A stretch of 64,000 nt of DNA from Albimonas marina (GTDB lineage Bacteria; Pseudomonadota; Alphaproteobacteria; Rhodobacterales; Rhodobacteraceae): assembly GCF_029223255.1 (NCBI RefSeq), contig NZ_JARHUC010000001.1, positions 682,001 through 746,000 of the forward strand, written 5' to 3'. Shown piece by piece: positions 24,534-33,022 of this stretch. Position 1 is the stretch's first letter. Each line of letters begins with the position of its first letter. A program made the translations under genes and the position numbers. The notes under the pieces were generated by a model. The model was not told where the DNA came from and searched no databases. It worked only from the letters and a program-made list of their open reading frames with translations.

Positions 24534-25115
24534 ATGCTCACCCGCGTTCTCGCGTCGCTCGCCCTTGCGGCCGGCCTCGCGCTGTCTCCCCTCGCCGCCC
24601 AGGCCACGATCGTGTTCGACTTCTACTGGTCGGGCGAAGTCGGGGTGAACGGCGCGACGGCCAGCGACGACCAGTCCCTGCTCGGGACCGGCTACATGGA
24701 GATCGACGCCGCCGCCGGCGAGACCTTCGACCAGACCGACGTCGTCGACATGCTGATCAGCTTCTCGGGCCTGTCGATCTCGTCCTTCTCGATCACCGAG
24801 GCGGATACGCTGGTGTTCGAGGGGGTGATCGCCGGGTCGGGCGCCACCGCGTCGCTGTTCGACTTCCCCGCGCCCTCGATGATTTCGGGCACGAACTTCT
24901 TCGGCTGCGCCGCCTCGGGCTGCGGCTCGACCACCTTCCAGGTGCTGGTCTCGAACGCCATCGGCGACGACTACTTCGTGGACTACGCGTCCTCGACCGC
25001 CGCGGCGGCCTCGATGACGCTGACCGCCGCGCCGGTGCCGGTTCCCGCCACGCTGCCGCTGGCGGCGGCGGGCCTCGCCGCGCTGGCCTTCGTCGCCCGC
25101 CGCCGGGCCGCCTGA
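24534..25115 (+). CDS. Secreted protein with VPxPA-CTERM sorting tail
   Basis: The 193-residue protein has an N-terminal signal peptide (hydrophobic residues 4-22, AQA cleavage), a Ser/Thr/Asp-rich extracellular domain of about 140 residues, and a C-terminal sorting signal. The last consists of VPVPATLPLAAAGLAALAFV and a basic tail, the VPLPA-CTERM pattern recognised by an exosortase/archaeosortase-like enzyme. Two cysteines (GCAASGC) are close together and could form a disulfide. The function is unknown. No sortase gene is in the window. A GGAG ribosome-binding site is present. Confidence 0.75.
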   Translation: MLTRVLASLALAAGLALSPLAAQATIVFDFYWSGEVGVNGATASDDQSLLGTGYMEIDAAAGETFDQTDVVDMLISFSGLSISSFSITEADTLVFEGVIAGSGATASLFDFPAPSMISGTNFFGCAASGCGSTTFQVLVSNAIGDDYFVDYASSTAAAASMTLTAAPVPVPATLPLAAAGLAALAFVARRRAA

Positions 25116-25143
25116 CGCCTCCCTCCCCGACGGGCTACGACCG

Positions 25144-25171
25144 CGCCCGGTCGCCGAAAGGCGGCCGGGCG
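25144..25171 (+). terminator. Strong hairpin terminator
   Basis: CGCCCGGTCGCC and GGCGGCCGGGCG pair over 12 bases (one T-G) around a GAAA tetraloop, 28 bases after the CTERM gene, followed by a TCGTCGTTT tail. Confidence 0.7.
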
Positions 25172-25228
25172 TCGTCGTTTCCGGCCCTCGCGCGCGGGTT
25201 TCGCAGCGCGTGGGGCGGCGAGGCTCGA

Positions 25229-25244
25229 TTTACCAGTTGATAAA
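25229..25244. promoter_or_regulatory. Palindromic operator candidate upstream of preT
   Basis: TTTACCAGTTGATAAA is a near-perfect palindrome with one mismatched pair, 75 bases before the preT start. Its ACCA-GT-TGAT core resembles GntR-family operators. The regulator is not in the window. Confidence 0.5.
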
Positions 25245-25319
25245 TTTTCGGACCTGCCACAGGCTGATTCCCGACCGGCCAGCCCACGCCCCAGCCAGAC
25301 CCTCGGGAGATCGCCAGCC

Positions 25320-26648
25320 ATGACGTCCGCGCGCCGCGCCCCCGGAATCGCCCCCGCCCGCCTGCCGGCGGCCGAGCTGGCGGCCAACTTCTCCGACCTG
25401 CATCCCCGCCTGACGGATCACGAGGCGCTGGTCGCCGCGGACCGCTGCTATTTCTGCCACGACGCGCCCTGCACCATCGCCTGCCCGACCGAGATCGACA
25501 TCCCGATGTTCATCCGCCAGATCCAGGGCGGCCATCCCAAGTCGGCGGCGAAGACCATCTTCGACCAGAACATCCTGGGCGGCATGTGCGCCCGCGTCTG
25601 CCCGACCGAGACGCTGTGCGAGGAAGCCTGCGTGCGCATGACGGCCGAGGGCGACCCGGTCGAGATCGGCCGCCTGCAGCGCTACGCCACCGACGCCCTG
25701 ATGGCCGAGAACGGGCATCCCTTCACGCGCGCCCCCGAGACCGGCAAGCGCGTCGCGGTGGTCGGCGCCGGTCCCGCGGGCCTCTCCTGCGCGCACCGCC
25801 TGGCGATGCATGGCCACGCCGTCACCGTCTTCGAGGCGCGGCCCAAGCCCGGCGGGCTGAACGAATACGGCATCGCCGCCTACAAGGCCGTGGACGGCTT
25901 CGCCCAGGCCGAGGTCGACTGGCTGCTGCGCATCGGCGGCATCGAGATCGTCGAGGGCAGGCTGGGCGCGGGGCTGGAGCTCGACGCGCTCGCCGCCGAT
26001 TTCGACGCGGTGTTCCTGGGCGTCGGCCTCGCCGCCGTGAACGCCCTGCGCGCCGAGGGCGAGGATCTGCCCGGCGTGCGCGACGCCGTCGACTGGATCG
26101 CCGCCCTGCGCCAGGCGCCCGCCTACGACCACGTCGCGGTGGGCCGCAACGTGGTGGTGATCGGCGGCGGCATGACCGCCACCGACGCCGCCATCCAGTC
26201 CGCCAAGCTGGGCGCCGAGCAGGTGACCCTCGTCTACCGCCGCGACCGCGCCGCCATGGCGGCCTCGGATTTCGAGGTCGAGCTCGCCGCCGCCGCCGGC
26301 GCCCGGGTGATTTGCAACGCCCGGCCCGTGCGCGTGACCGGCGAAGGCGAGGCCGAGGCCATCGAGTTCGAGTACACCGAGACCGGCCCCGACGGCCTGG
26401 CCGGCACGGGAGAGACCTTCACGCTCCCCGCCGACCAGGTGATGAAGGCCATCGGCCAGACCCTCGTCGCGCCTTCGGGCTTGGAGATCGAGGGCGGCAA
26501 GATCAAGGTGGACGCCGAGGGCCGCAGCTCCCGACCCGGCGTCTGGGCGGGGGGCGACTGCGCCTCGGGCGGGGAGGATCTGACCGTGACCGCCGTCGCC
26601 CAGGGCCGCGACGCGGCCGAGAGCATCCATCGGGCTTTGATGACGTGA
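25320..26648 (+). CDS. preT: Dihydropyrimidine dehydrogenase (NAD) subunit PreT
   Basis: PreT is the FAD and iron-sulfur subunit that passes electrons from NAD(P)H to PreA for reduction of uracil or thymine. The 442-residue protein has the GltD-like N-terminal cysteine clusters (CYFCHDAPCTIACPTEID and GGMCARVCPTETLCEEAC) and two nucleotide-binding folds: VAVVGAGPAGLSCAHRLA for FAD and VVVIGGGMTATDAAIQSA for NAD(P). It starts a three-gene operon and overlaps the next gene by four bases (GTGA). A palindromic operator candidate lies upstream. Confidence 0.93.
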   Translation: MTSARRAPGIAPARLPAAELAANFSDLHPRLTDHEALVAADRCYFCHDAPCTIACPTEIDIPMFIRQIQGGHPKSAAKTIFDQNILGGMCARVCPTETLCEEACVRMTAEGDPVEIGRLQRYATDALMAENGHPFTRAPETGKRVAVVGAGPAGLSCAHRLAMHGHAVTVFEARPKPGGLNEYGIAAYKAVDGFAQAEVDWLLRIGGIEIVEGRLGAGLELDALAADFDAVFLGVGLAAVNALRAEGEDLPGVRDAVDWIAALRQAPAYDHVAVGRNVVVIGGGMTATDAAIQSAKLGAEQVTLVYRRDRAAMAASDFEVELAAAAGARVICNARPVRVTGEGEAEAIEFEYTETGPDGLAGTGETFTLPADQVMKAIGQTLVAPSGLEIEGGKIKVDAEGRSSRPGVWAGGDCASGGEDLTVTAVAQGRDAAESIHRALMT

Positions 26649-27121
26649 GCGAGTTGTCCAAAGCCGAGCAGGGGGCGCTCGCCGCCATTCCCGGATTGAC
26701 CGATCCGGAGCGTCTCAGGACGCTGATGACCAATGCCAAGTCGTATGGCTCGGCCGCGGTTGAACGGGCCGCCTTCTCACGCTTGTGCGAGATTCAGCCC
26801 AGCGCCGAGCCCGGCACGCTCGAGCACGATGTCTGGAGGTCGGTCTTCGCGCTCGAAGAGATGCTTCGGGAGGAACGCGGGAAAACGACCCTGCTCTCCC
26901 GCACCCGCCAGAAGATCGCGAAGGACGGCGAGGCGAAGACCTGCGCCGACCTGACGCTGAAGCCGCAGCCGAGCGCCGGCTTCGACATGCTCGTCGAGCG
27001 CGGACTCCCGGAGCTGCTCTTCGAGTCGGTGGTGCTGCGGAACGCCGATCGCTTTCCGTCCGAGGTGATCGAAGCGGCTCAAGAGCGACTTCGCGGCATT
27101 CAGGCGCCCCAGCAAGGTTGA
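26645..27121 (+). CDS. Uncharacterised 158-residue protein between preT and preA
   Basis: The GTG start overlaps the preT stop (GTGA) and the stop lies 11 bases before preA, so this gene sits inside the two-subunit enzyme operon. The product is soluble, mostly helical and charged, with a central SRTRQKIAKDGEAKTCADLTLK block and ends with a helix rich in Glu and Arg. I have a weak impression that similar small proteins with an SRTRQK block occur elsewhere in alphaproteobacteria; no function is known to me. Base composition is visibly less GC-rich than in preT and preA, which suggests insertion by transfer. It shows no metal-binding or catalytic motif. Confidence 0.75.
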   Translation: MSELSKAEQGALAAIPGLTDPERLRTLMTNAKSYGSAAVERAAFSRLCEIQPSAEPGTLEHDVWRSVFALEEMLREERGKTTLLSRTRQKIAKDGEAKTCADLTLKPQPSAGFDMLVERGLPELLFESVVLRNADRFPSEVIEAAQERLRGIQAPQQG

Positions 27122-27132
27122 GGAGCAAGACC

Positions 27133-28434
27133 ATGGCCGATCTGCGCAACGACTTCGTGGGCATCAAGTCGCCGAACCCGTTCTGGCTGGCCTCGGCCCC
27201 CCCGACGGACAAGGAATACAACGTCCGCCGCGCCTTCGAGGCCGGCTGGGGCGGGGTGGTGTGGAAGACGCTGGGCCTCGACCCCCACGTGGTGAACGTG
27301 AACGGCCCCCGCTACGGCGTCGTCTACGGCGCCGACCGCCGGGTGCTGGGGATCAACAACATCGAGCTGATCACCGACCGCCCCCTGCAGGTGAACCTCG
27401 ACGAGATCAAGGCGGTGAAGCGCGACTACCCCGACCGGGCCGTCGTCGTCTCCCTGATGGTCCCCTGCGAGGAATCCGCCTGGAAGGAGATCCTGCCGCT
27501 GGTCGAGGCGACCGGCGCCGACGGGATCGAGCTCAACTGCGGCTGCCCGCACGGCATGTCCGAACGCGGCATGGGCTCGGCCGTCGGCCAGGCCCCGGAC
27601 CTGATCGAGCAGATCACCCGCTGGTGCAAGCAGACCACCCGCATGCCGGTGATCGTGAAGCTGACGCCCAACATCACCGACATCCGCTACCCCGCCCGCG
27701 CGGCGGTGAAGGGGGGCGCGGACGCGGTCAGCCTGATCAACACGGTCAGCTCGATCACCTCGGTGAACCTCGACACGTTCTCGCCCGAGCCCTCGATCGA
27801 CGGCAAGGGCTCCCACGGGGGCTACTGCGGGCCGGCGGTGAAGCCCATCGCGCTGAACATGGTGGCCGAGATCGCCCGCGACCCCGAGTGCGCCGGCATC
27901 CCGATCTCGGCCATCGGCGGCGTGACCACCTGGCGCGACGCGGCCGAGTTCATCGCGCTGGGCGCGGGCAACGTGCAGGTCTGCACCGCGGCGATGACCT
28001 ACGGCTTCCGGGTGGTGACCGAGATGGCCACCGGCCTCGAGCGCTGGATGTCCGAGGCCGGCCACCCCTCGACCTCCGCCTTCCAGGGCCGGGCGGTGCC
28101 GAACGTGACGGACTGGCAGTACCTGAACCTGAACTACGTGACCAAGGCGCGGATCGACCAGGACGCCTGCATCAAGTGCGGCCGCTGCTACGCCGCCTGC
28201 GAGGACACCTCCCACCAGGCGATCGCGATGAAGGAGGGCCGGGTCTTCGAGGTGAAGGACGACGAGTGCGTCGCCTGCAACCTGTGCGTCGACGTCTGCC
28301 CGGTGGAGAACTGCATCACCATGGAGCGCCTCGCGCCCGGGACGGTGGATCCCCGGACGGGCAAGGTGGTCGAGGACGGGTATGCGAACTGGACGACGCA
28401 CCCGAACAATCCGGCGCGGGTGGCGGCGGAGTGA
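27133..28434 (+). CDS. preA: Dihydropyrimidine dehydrogenase (NAD) subunit PreA
   Basis: PreA is the FMN TIM-barrel subunit that reduces uracil and thymine, the first step of reductive pyrimidine degradation. The 433-residue protein has a dihydroorotate dehydrogenase-like barrel (GIELNCGCPHGMSERGMG, VIVKLTPNITDI, IPISAIGGVTTW) and a C-terminal ferredoxin domain with two CxxCxxC motifs (CIKCGRC, CVACNLC). An AGGAG lies upstream of the ATG. It works with PreT; hydA or other later pathway genes are not in the window. Confidence 0.94.
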   Translation: MADLRNDFVGIKSPNPFWLASAPPTDKEYNVRRAFEAGWGGVVWKTLGLDPHVVNVNGPRYGVVYGADRRVLGINNIELITDRPLQVNLDEIKAVKRDYPDRAVVVSLMVPCEESAWKEILPLVEATGADGIELNCGCPHGMSERGMGSAVGQAPDLIEQITRWCKQTTRMPVIVKLTPNITDIRYPARAAVKGGADAVSLINTVSSITSVNLDTFSPEPSIDGKGSHGGYCGPAVKPIALNMVAEIARDPECAGIPISAIGGVTTWRDAAEFIALGAGNVQVCTAAMTYGFRVVTEMATGLERWMSEAGHPSTSAFQGRAVPNVTDWQYLNLNYVTKARIDQDACIKCGRCYAACEDTSHQAIAMKEGRVFEVKDDECVACNLCVDVCPVENCITMERLAPGTVDPRTGKVVEDGYANWTTHPNNPARVAAE

Positions 28435-28523
28435 GGGACGCTTTCCCAACCATTGTAAACTCTTAGTGGACAACGCTGCGAAAGGTCGGCAATACATTTT
28501 CAACCTTTGAGATTGAGAACATC

Positions 28524-29114
28524 ATGCCAATCCCTGATTTTGAGCCACATGGAGCCCTACCCATCTTTCGAGGGTCGGACGCGGTCAACCCGGCCTCAAG
28601 ATCGCCGTATCAAGCTTCGATGTTCGAGATCGTGGAAAAGTTCTGCACATCAAAGGAGCGCGCCAAGCTTCTGCATGGCCTCAATGGCTATCGCAAACAC
28701 CTGTTCGAAGGCGGTTTCGTTGCAGGGACCCAATGGCTTGACGGAAGCTTCATCGAAGACGTTGAGCGAACTCGCGGGCGTCCGCCTAGAGATATCGACG
28801 TAGTCACCTTGTTTGAGCGACCGACGCGCTACCAAGGCAACGACCATCAATGGAGCGCCGACTTTAGGCAGTTTATCCATCGCGACTTCTTTAGCTCAAG
28901 AAATATGAAGCCGCGCTTCAATTGCGATACATACGCGATTGACCTGACCCTCCCACCATCTCACGTCGTCAAGAACACAACATATTGGTTTGGGCTGTTC
29001 TCCGACATGAGAACTTCTCATTTCAAGAAGGGCATCGTCGAAATTGCGCTAGCAGATCAGCCGTCCGAGTTTAGAATGATCGAGGGCGAGATCAGGAGAT
29101 GCTTCGATGTCTGA
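28524..29114 (+). CDS. Nucleotidyltransferase-like protein (DUF6932-like)
   Basis: The 196-residue protein has the pattern of a polymerase-beta-type nucleotidyltransferase: GS at residues 74-75, DID at 90-92 and a third acidic residue in AIDL (D140). This is the hG[GS], [DE]h[DE]h, h[DE]h layout, with a longer than usual GS-to-D spacing. I believe it falls in the DUF6932 group, but no activity is known to me. The gene is much AT-richer than nearly everything else in the window, with codons such as AAT, ATA and TTA, and overlaps the next gene by eight bases. It is best read as one half of a transferred two-gene module, perhaps toxin-antitoxin or phage defence. Confidence 0.7.
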   Translation: MPIPDFEPHGALPIFRGSDAVNPASRSPYQASMFEIVEKFCTSKERAKLLHGLNGYRKHLFEGGFVAGTQWLDGSFIEDVERTRGRPPRDIDVVTLFERPTRYQGNDHQWSADFRQFIHRDFFSSRNMKPRFNCDTYAIDLTLPPSHVVKNTTYWFGLFSDMRTSHFKKGIVEIALADQPSEFRMIEGEIRRCFDV

Positions 29115-30054
29115 TCTGTCAGAGCTCCAATATCTGCGCCGACAGAAAGGGGAGCTAGAGGGCTTGATTGCAGCTTCCAAAGACACTGGAGATGTTGTGT
29201 CAGAGCTCAGCCTATCTGAGCGGCTAGATGATGTTGTAGCCGAACTGACACGGCTTGAAGCGTCAGACGCGAACGTAGGCGAGATTGCGATCTTGTTCGA
29301 TGGAGCCCCCGTTACTCGTGAGCGGGCAATCGATGCAAGATTTGCAGCTGAAGCACTAGGCAATTTTCAAGGGCTAGTCACGAGGCTGTTCGCGGCGGGA
29401 GGCGAAAAAGAACTCGCCACTCGAGGTGCCATTCGTGGCGCTAGCCTAGTGGACCTCAACATTGTTGGCGTTGCGACTGGCTCATTTGGGTTTATCTTAG
29501 AAGAGAAGAGCGCAAGGCAGTCGAGTGCTTTTAGAACGCCCGTGCGAGAGGCAATGCAGGAGGCGATTGAACTATTTGAAGAGTTTTCCCAAGAAAGTGA
29601 GGATGATTTCCTCATCGAAATCAACGATATCAATCCGCGTGTCTTTAGATCGGTCGCGAGATTTTTCTCGCACCTCCGAAAGAGCGATGCATTCGTGAAG
29701 GCCGAGCTGCCCGACAGACAGCTAATTATAGATCAGTACGGAATTGAGCGCGCATACAGGCGAATTTCCAGCTCTAGAGTTCAGATCGACAAGGCCGTCT
29801 GGATTGGATCCCTTGTTGGTCTCTCTCCAATCAAAAGAACCTTCGATTTTCGGCAGGACGGATCGAGGGAGATTCTCTCGGGTCGTTTTGGGCATCAAGT
29901 AAGTCAAGATTACCTAGAGAAGATCGAGTCCGATGACGGGGTTGTCTTGGGAAGTCGCTTTCGCGCGGATGTTGAAATCGGCACGATGCGAAAGCCGGAT
30001 GGAACAATAAGTAAATCTTACACTGCGATAGGCCTTGAAGAACTCCGCGATTGA
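29107..30054 (+). CDS. Uncharacterised partner of the nucleotidyltransferase-like protein
   Basis: This 315-residue protein is not one I recognise. Residues 1-52 form a charged helix with heptad-like spacing (probable coiled coil). The middle (about 60-200) is mixed alpha/beta with Glu-rich helices (EAMQEAIELFEEFSQESEDD), and the C-terminal third looks beta-rich (VLGSRFRADVEIGTM...SYTAIGLEE). There are no membrane segments or clear catalytic motifs. Its start overlaps the end of the nucleotidyltransferase-like gene, and it shares that gene's AT-rich composition, so the two were probably acquired and are expressed together. It could be an effector, an NTase substrate or an antitoxin. Confidence 0.7.
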   Translation: MSDLSELQYLRRQKGELEGLIAASKDTGDVVSELSLSERLDDVVAELTRLEASDANVGEIAILFDGAPVTRERAIDARFAAEALGNFQGLVTRLFAAGGEKELATRGAIRGASLVDLNIVGVATGSFGFILEEKSARQSSAFRTPVREAMQEAIELFEEFSQESEDDFLIEINDINPRVFRSVARFFSHLRKSDAFVKAELPDRQLIIDQYGIERAYRRISSSRVQIDKAVWIGSLVGLSPIKRTFDFRQDGSREILSGRFGHQVSQDYLEKIESDDGVVLGSRFRADVEIGTMRKPDGTISKSYTAIGLEELRD

Positions 30055-30155
30055 GTTTTTGGGTAGGCTTGTTGCAGGCGTCTATCACACGCCCACCCCT
30101 TGCCACCGCCCCGCCCCGCCCCCCATACCCCTCCGGCCCACCACCCGGAGCCCCC

Positions 30156-31049
30156 ATGCCCGCCACCGCCCGTGACCGCAGCCTCGGCCACCTGGCCATG
30201 CTGCTTTTCGCCCTCGTCATCTCCGTCAGCTTCTCGCTGGGCGGGCGGGCCGCGTCCCTCATCGCGCCCGAGGCGCTGAACGCCGCGCGGTTCGCGCTGG
30301 GCTCGGGCGTGCTCGCGGGGGCGGCGATGCTGGGGCCGGGGCTGCGGCGGGCGCAGCTCGCGGCGCCCTGGCGCTATCCGCTGCTGGGGGGGCTGCTGGC
30401 GGTCTACTTCATCCTGATGTTCGTGGCGCTCCGGATCACCGATCCCGTCTCCACCGGCGCGGTCTTCACCCTGACCCCGATCCTCTCGGCGATCTTCGGA
30501 TGGCTGCTCCTGCGCCAGGCCGCGCCGCCGCGCATGGCCGCGGCGCTGGCGCTGGGGGGGATGGGCGCCGTGTGGGTGATCTTCGACGCCGACCTCGAGC
30601 GCCTGCTCGCCTTCCGCGTCGAGCGGGGGGAGGCGATCTTCTTCGTCGGCGTCGCGGCCCACGCGCTCTACACCCCCCTGGTGCGCCGGCTGAACCGGGG
30701 GGAGCCGGCGCTCGCCTTCTCGTTCTGGACGATGCTGGCGGCCTGCGGGATCATCTGGGTCGTGGCGCTCTCGACCGGGGCGGTGGTCGCCACCGACTGG
30801 GGGGCGCTGCCGCCGATCGTGTGGGCGGCCATCGTCTACCTGGCGCTGGGGGCGACGGCGCTGACCTTCTTTCTGCTCCAGTTCGCCGCCATGCGCCTGC
30901 CCGCGGGCAAGGTGATGGCCTACGGCTACCTGGTCCCCTCGTTCATCGTGCTGTGGGAGGGGATCTTCGGCGGAACCTGGCCCCACCTGCCGATCCTGGC
31001 GGGCATCGCCGCGACCATCGTCGCGATGCTGCTGCTGCTGCGCGAGTGA
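30156..31049 (+). CDS. DMT superfamily (EamA) transporter
   Basis: The 297-residue protein has about ten hydrophobic helices in two EamA repeats, the second ending in LGATALTFFLLQFAAMRLPAGKVMAYGYLVP, a typical EamA block. It is likely an inner-membrane exporter of a metabolite, with no substrate evident. The ATG at 30156 follows GGAG; the frame continues upstream but only through Pro-rich sequence. Composition returns to high GC here, marking the right edge of the AT-rich island. Confidence 0.85.
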   Translation: MPATARDRSLGHLAMLLFALVISVSFSLGGRAASLIAPEALNAARFALGSGVLAGAAMLGPGLRRAQLAAPWRYPLLGGLLAVYFILMFVALRITDPVSTGAVFTLTPILSAIFGWLLLRQAAPPRMAAALALGGMGAVWVIFDADLERLLAFRVERGEAIFFVGVAAHALYTPLVRRLNRGEPALAFSFWTMLAACGIIWVVALSTGAVVATDWGALPPIVWAAIVYLALGATALTFFLLQFAAMRLPAGKVMAYGYLVPSFIVLWEGIFGGTWPHLPILAGIAATIVAMLLLLRE

Positions 31050-31061
31050 CGGCGGACGGGA

Positions 31062-31093
31062 CGGGGGCGGCGCATCGACATGCGCCGCCCCCG
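31062..31093. terminator. Bidirectional hairpin terminator
   Basis: A perfect 14-bp stem (arms starting CGGGGGCGGCGCAT) with a CGAC loop lies between the convergent DMT transporter and cation antiporter genes. It could serve both. Confidence 0.7.
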
Positions 31094-31098
31094 CCCGC

Positions 31099-32847
31099 TC
31101 AGCCCGGCTGATCGAGCGTGTACTTCTCGCGCAGCTTCTGGAGCCCCTCCTGGACGCCGTACTGGGTCTGGAGGCGGGCGAGCTCGGCGTCGCGGCGGCG
31201 GAACTCGGCGATCAGGTCCTCGGCCACGTCGCCGTCGCCCATCCGGTGCAGGCCGCGGCGGGCGAGCTCGACCGCGCTCTCGAAGGTCTCGCGCACCACC
31301 TCGTGGGCGCCGGCCTCGCGCAGCTCGACCTCCGAGAAACGGTCGTAGGTGTCGGCGAGGATGAAGGCCTCGGGGAAGGCGGCGCGGATCTTCTCGACCG
31401 CCGCCTTGGCGCCGTCGCGGTCGTCGATGCACAGGAAGATCATGTCGGCCTGCGCCGCCCCCGCCATCTTCAGCACGTCCAGCCGCCGCGCGTCGCCGTA
31501 GTAGACCGTCGCCCCCATCGAGGCGCCCATGCGGATCAGCCGGGTGGAGTTGTCGATGACCGTCACGTCGTAGCCGCGCATCCGCATCACGCGCGCCACC
31601 ACCTGGCCCACGCGCCCGAAGCCCGCGACGAGGATCGAGGTGTTCTCCGCCTCCTCCAGCGCGCGGCCGTCGGCCTCGCCGTCGTCCTCCCTGGGACGCT
31701 GGCGGTCGGCGAGCTTGATGGCGAAGGGGGTCAGGACCATCGAGAGGGTGACGATGGCCGAGAGGATCGAGCCCTCCTCCCGCCCGATCAGCAGGTTGGA
31801 GGTGGCGGCCGAGAACATCACGAAGGCGAACTCGCCGCCCTGGCCGAGGGTCGCGGCGATGCGCACGGCGTCGAATTGGTCCGAGCGCGCGATGCGGGCG
31901 AGGGTGTAGAGCGCCAGTCCCTTGATCGCGAAGAGGCCGAAGGCGCCGCCCAGCACCACCCACCAGGCGCCGGCCACCAGGCTCCAGTCCACGGACATGC
32001 CGAAGCCCATGAAGAACAGGCCCAGCAGCAGGCCGCGGAACGGCTCGATGTCGGTCTCGAGCTGGTGGCGGAACTCGGTGTCGGCCATCAGCACGCCGGC
32101 GATGAAGGCGCCCATGGCCATCGAGAGGCCGACCGCGTGCATCGCCAGCGCCGAGCCGATGACCACCAGCAGGGCGGCGGCGGTGAACACCTCGTCGGCC
32201 TTGGAGCGGGCGATGACGGTCAGCAGCGGGCCCATGCCGTAGCGCACCACCACGATCAGCGCGGCCACCGCGCCCAGCGCCAGCAGCGCGTTCTGCGGGT
32301 CGAGCGCGTCGCCGCGGGCGAAGGGCGCGAGGATCGCGATCATCGCCAGCAGGGGCACGATCGCCAGGTCCTGGAACAGCAGGATCGAGAAGGAGCGGTC
32401 GCCGTAAGGCCGGGTCAGGTCGCCCCGTTCGCGCAGCAGCTGCACGGCGAAGGCGGTGGAACTGAGCGCCAGCGCGCCGCCCAGCACCAGCGCGCCGCGC
32501 CAGCCGAAGCCCACCATGCGCAGCAGCGGGAACAGCAGCGCCCCGGTCAGCACCACCTGCGCCAGGCCCAGGCCGAAGATCTCGTACCGCATCCGCCACA
32601 GGCGGCCCAGCCGAAGCTCGAGCCCGATGACGAACAGCAGCAGCACAACGCCGAACTCGGCGAAGCCCACCACGGTCTGCACGTCGGAGACGAGCGCCAG
32701 CCCGTAGGGGCCGATCAGCGCCCCCGCGGCGAGGTAGCCGATGACCGAGCCCAGCCCGGCGCGCTTGAAGATCGGCACAGCCAGCACGGCGGCGCCCAGG
32801 AAAACGGTGGCGGTTTCGAGAAAGGCAGGATCCGCCTCGGTGGCCAT
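31099..32847 (-). CDS. Monovalent cation:proton antiporter-2 (KefB/KefC type)
   Basis: The 582-residue protein has a CPA2 transport domain of about twelve helices (residues 1-385; GYLAAGALIGPYGLALV, VLLLFVIGLEL, LSSTAFAVQLL, FQDLAIVPLLAM) and a cytoplasmic RCK/TrkA-N domain starting ILVAGFGRVGQVVARVM. This architecture fits a glutathione-gated or ligand-gated K+/H+ antiporter. The start at 32847 (MATEADPAFLETATVFLG) was chosen because upstream in-frame sequence is Arg/Pro-rich and runs into the divergent gene region. No KefF/G-type ancillary gene adjoins. Confidence 0.88.
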   Translation of the reverse strand: MATEADPAFLETATVFLGAAVLAVPIFKRAGLGSVIGYLAAGALIGPYGLALVSDVQTVVGFAEFGVVLLLFVIGLELRLGRLWRMRYEIFGLGLAQVVLTGALLFPLLRMVGFGWRGALVLGGALALSSTAFAVQLLRERGDLTRPYGDRSFSILLFQDLAIVPLLAMIAILAPFARGDALDPQNALLALGAVAALIVVVRYGMGPLLTVIARSKADEVFTAAALLVVIGSALAMHAVGLSMAMGAFIAGVLMADTEFRHQLETDIEPFRGLLLGLFFMGFGMSVDWSLVAGAWWVVLGGAFGLFAIKGLALYTLARIARSDQFDAVRIAATLGQGGEFAFVMFSAATSNLLIGREEGSILSAIVTLSMVLTPFAIKLADRQRPREDDGEADGRALEEAENTSILVAGFGRVGQVVARVMRMRGYDVTVIDNSTRLIRMGASMGATVYYGDARRLDVLKMAGAAQADMIFLCIDDRDGAKAAVEKIRAAFPEAFILADTYDRFSEVELREAGAHEVVRETFESAVELARRGLHRMGDGDVAEDLIAEFRRRDAELARLQTQYGVQEGLQKLREKYTLDQPG

Positions 32848-33022
32848 GAACTTGAACTTTCCGTCTGAAGCGGGTCTGGTCTGCCCGAGCATAGCGGCTG
32901 AAGCGTGGCGTACAACGGCCCCGCCTGCGACGCAGGGGGCCGCCGCTTCGGGGCGGGCCTCCCGCGCCGGGAGGCGGGCGGCCCCGGGGCGGGCGCGGCG
33001 CGGGCCGCGGAAGGGGATCGGC

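Noticed and set aside
30051-30155. Upstream TTG start for the DMT transporter overlapping the island gene
   Set aside because: The added residues are Pro-rich low complexity, while the ATG at 30156 has GGAG and begins a normal EamA protein.
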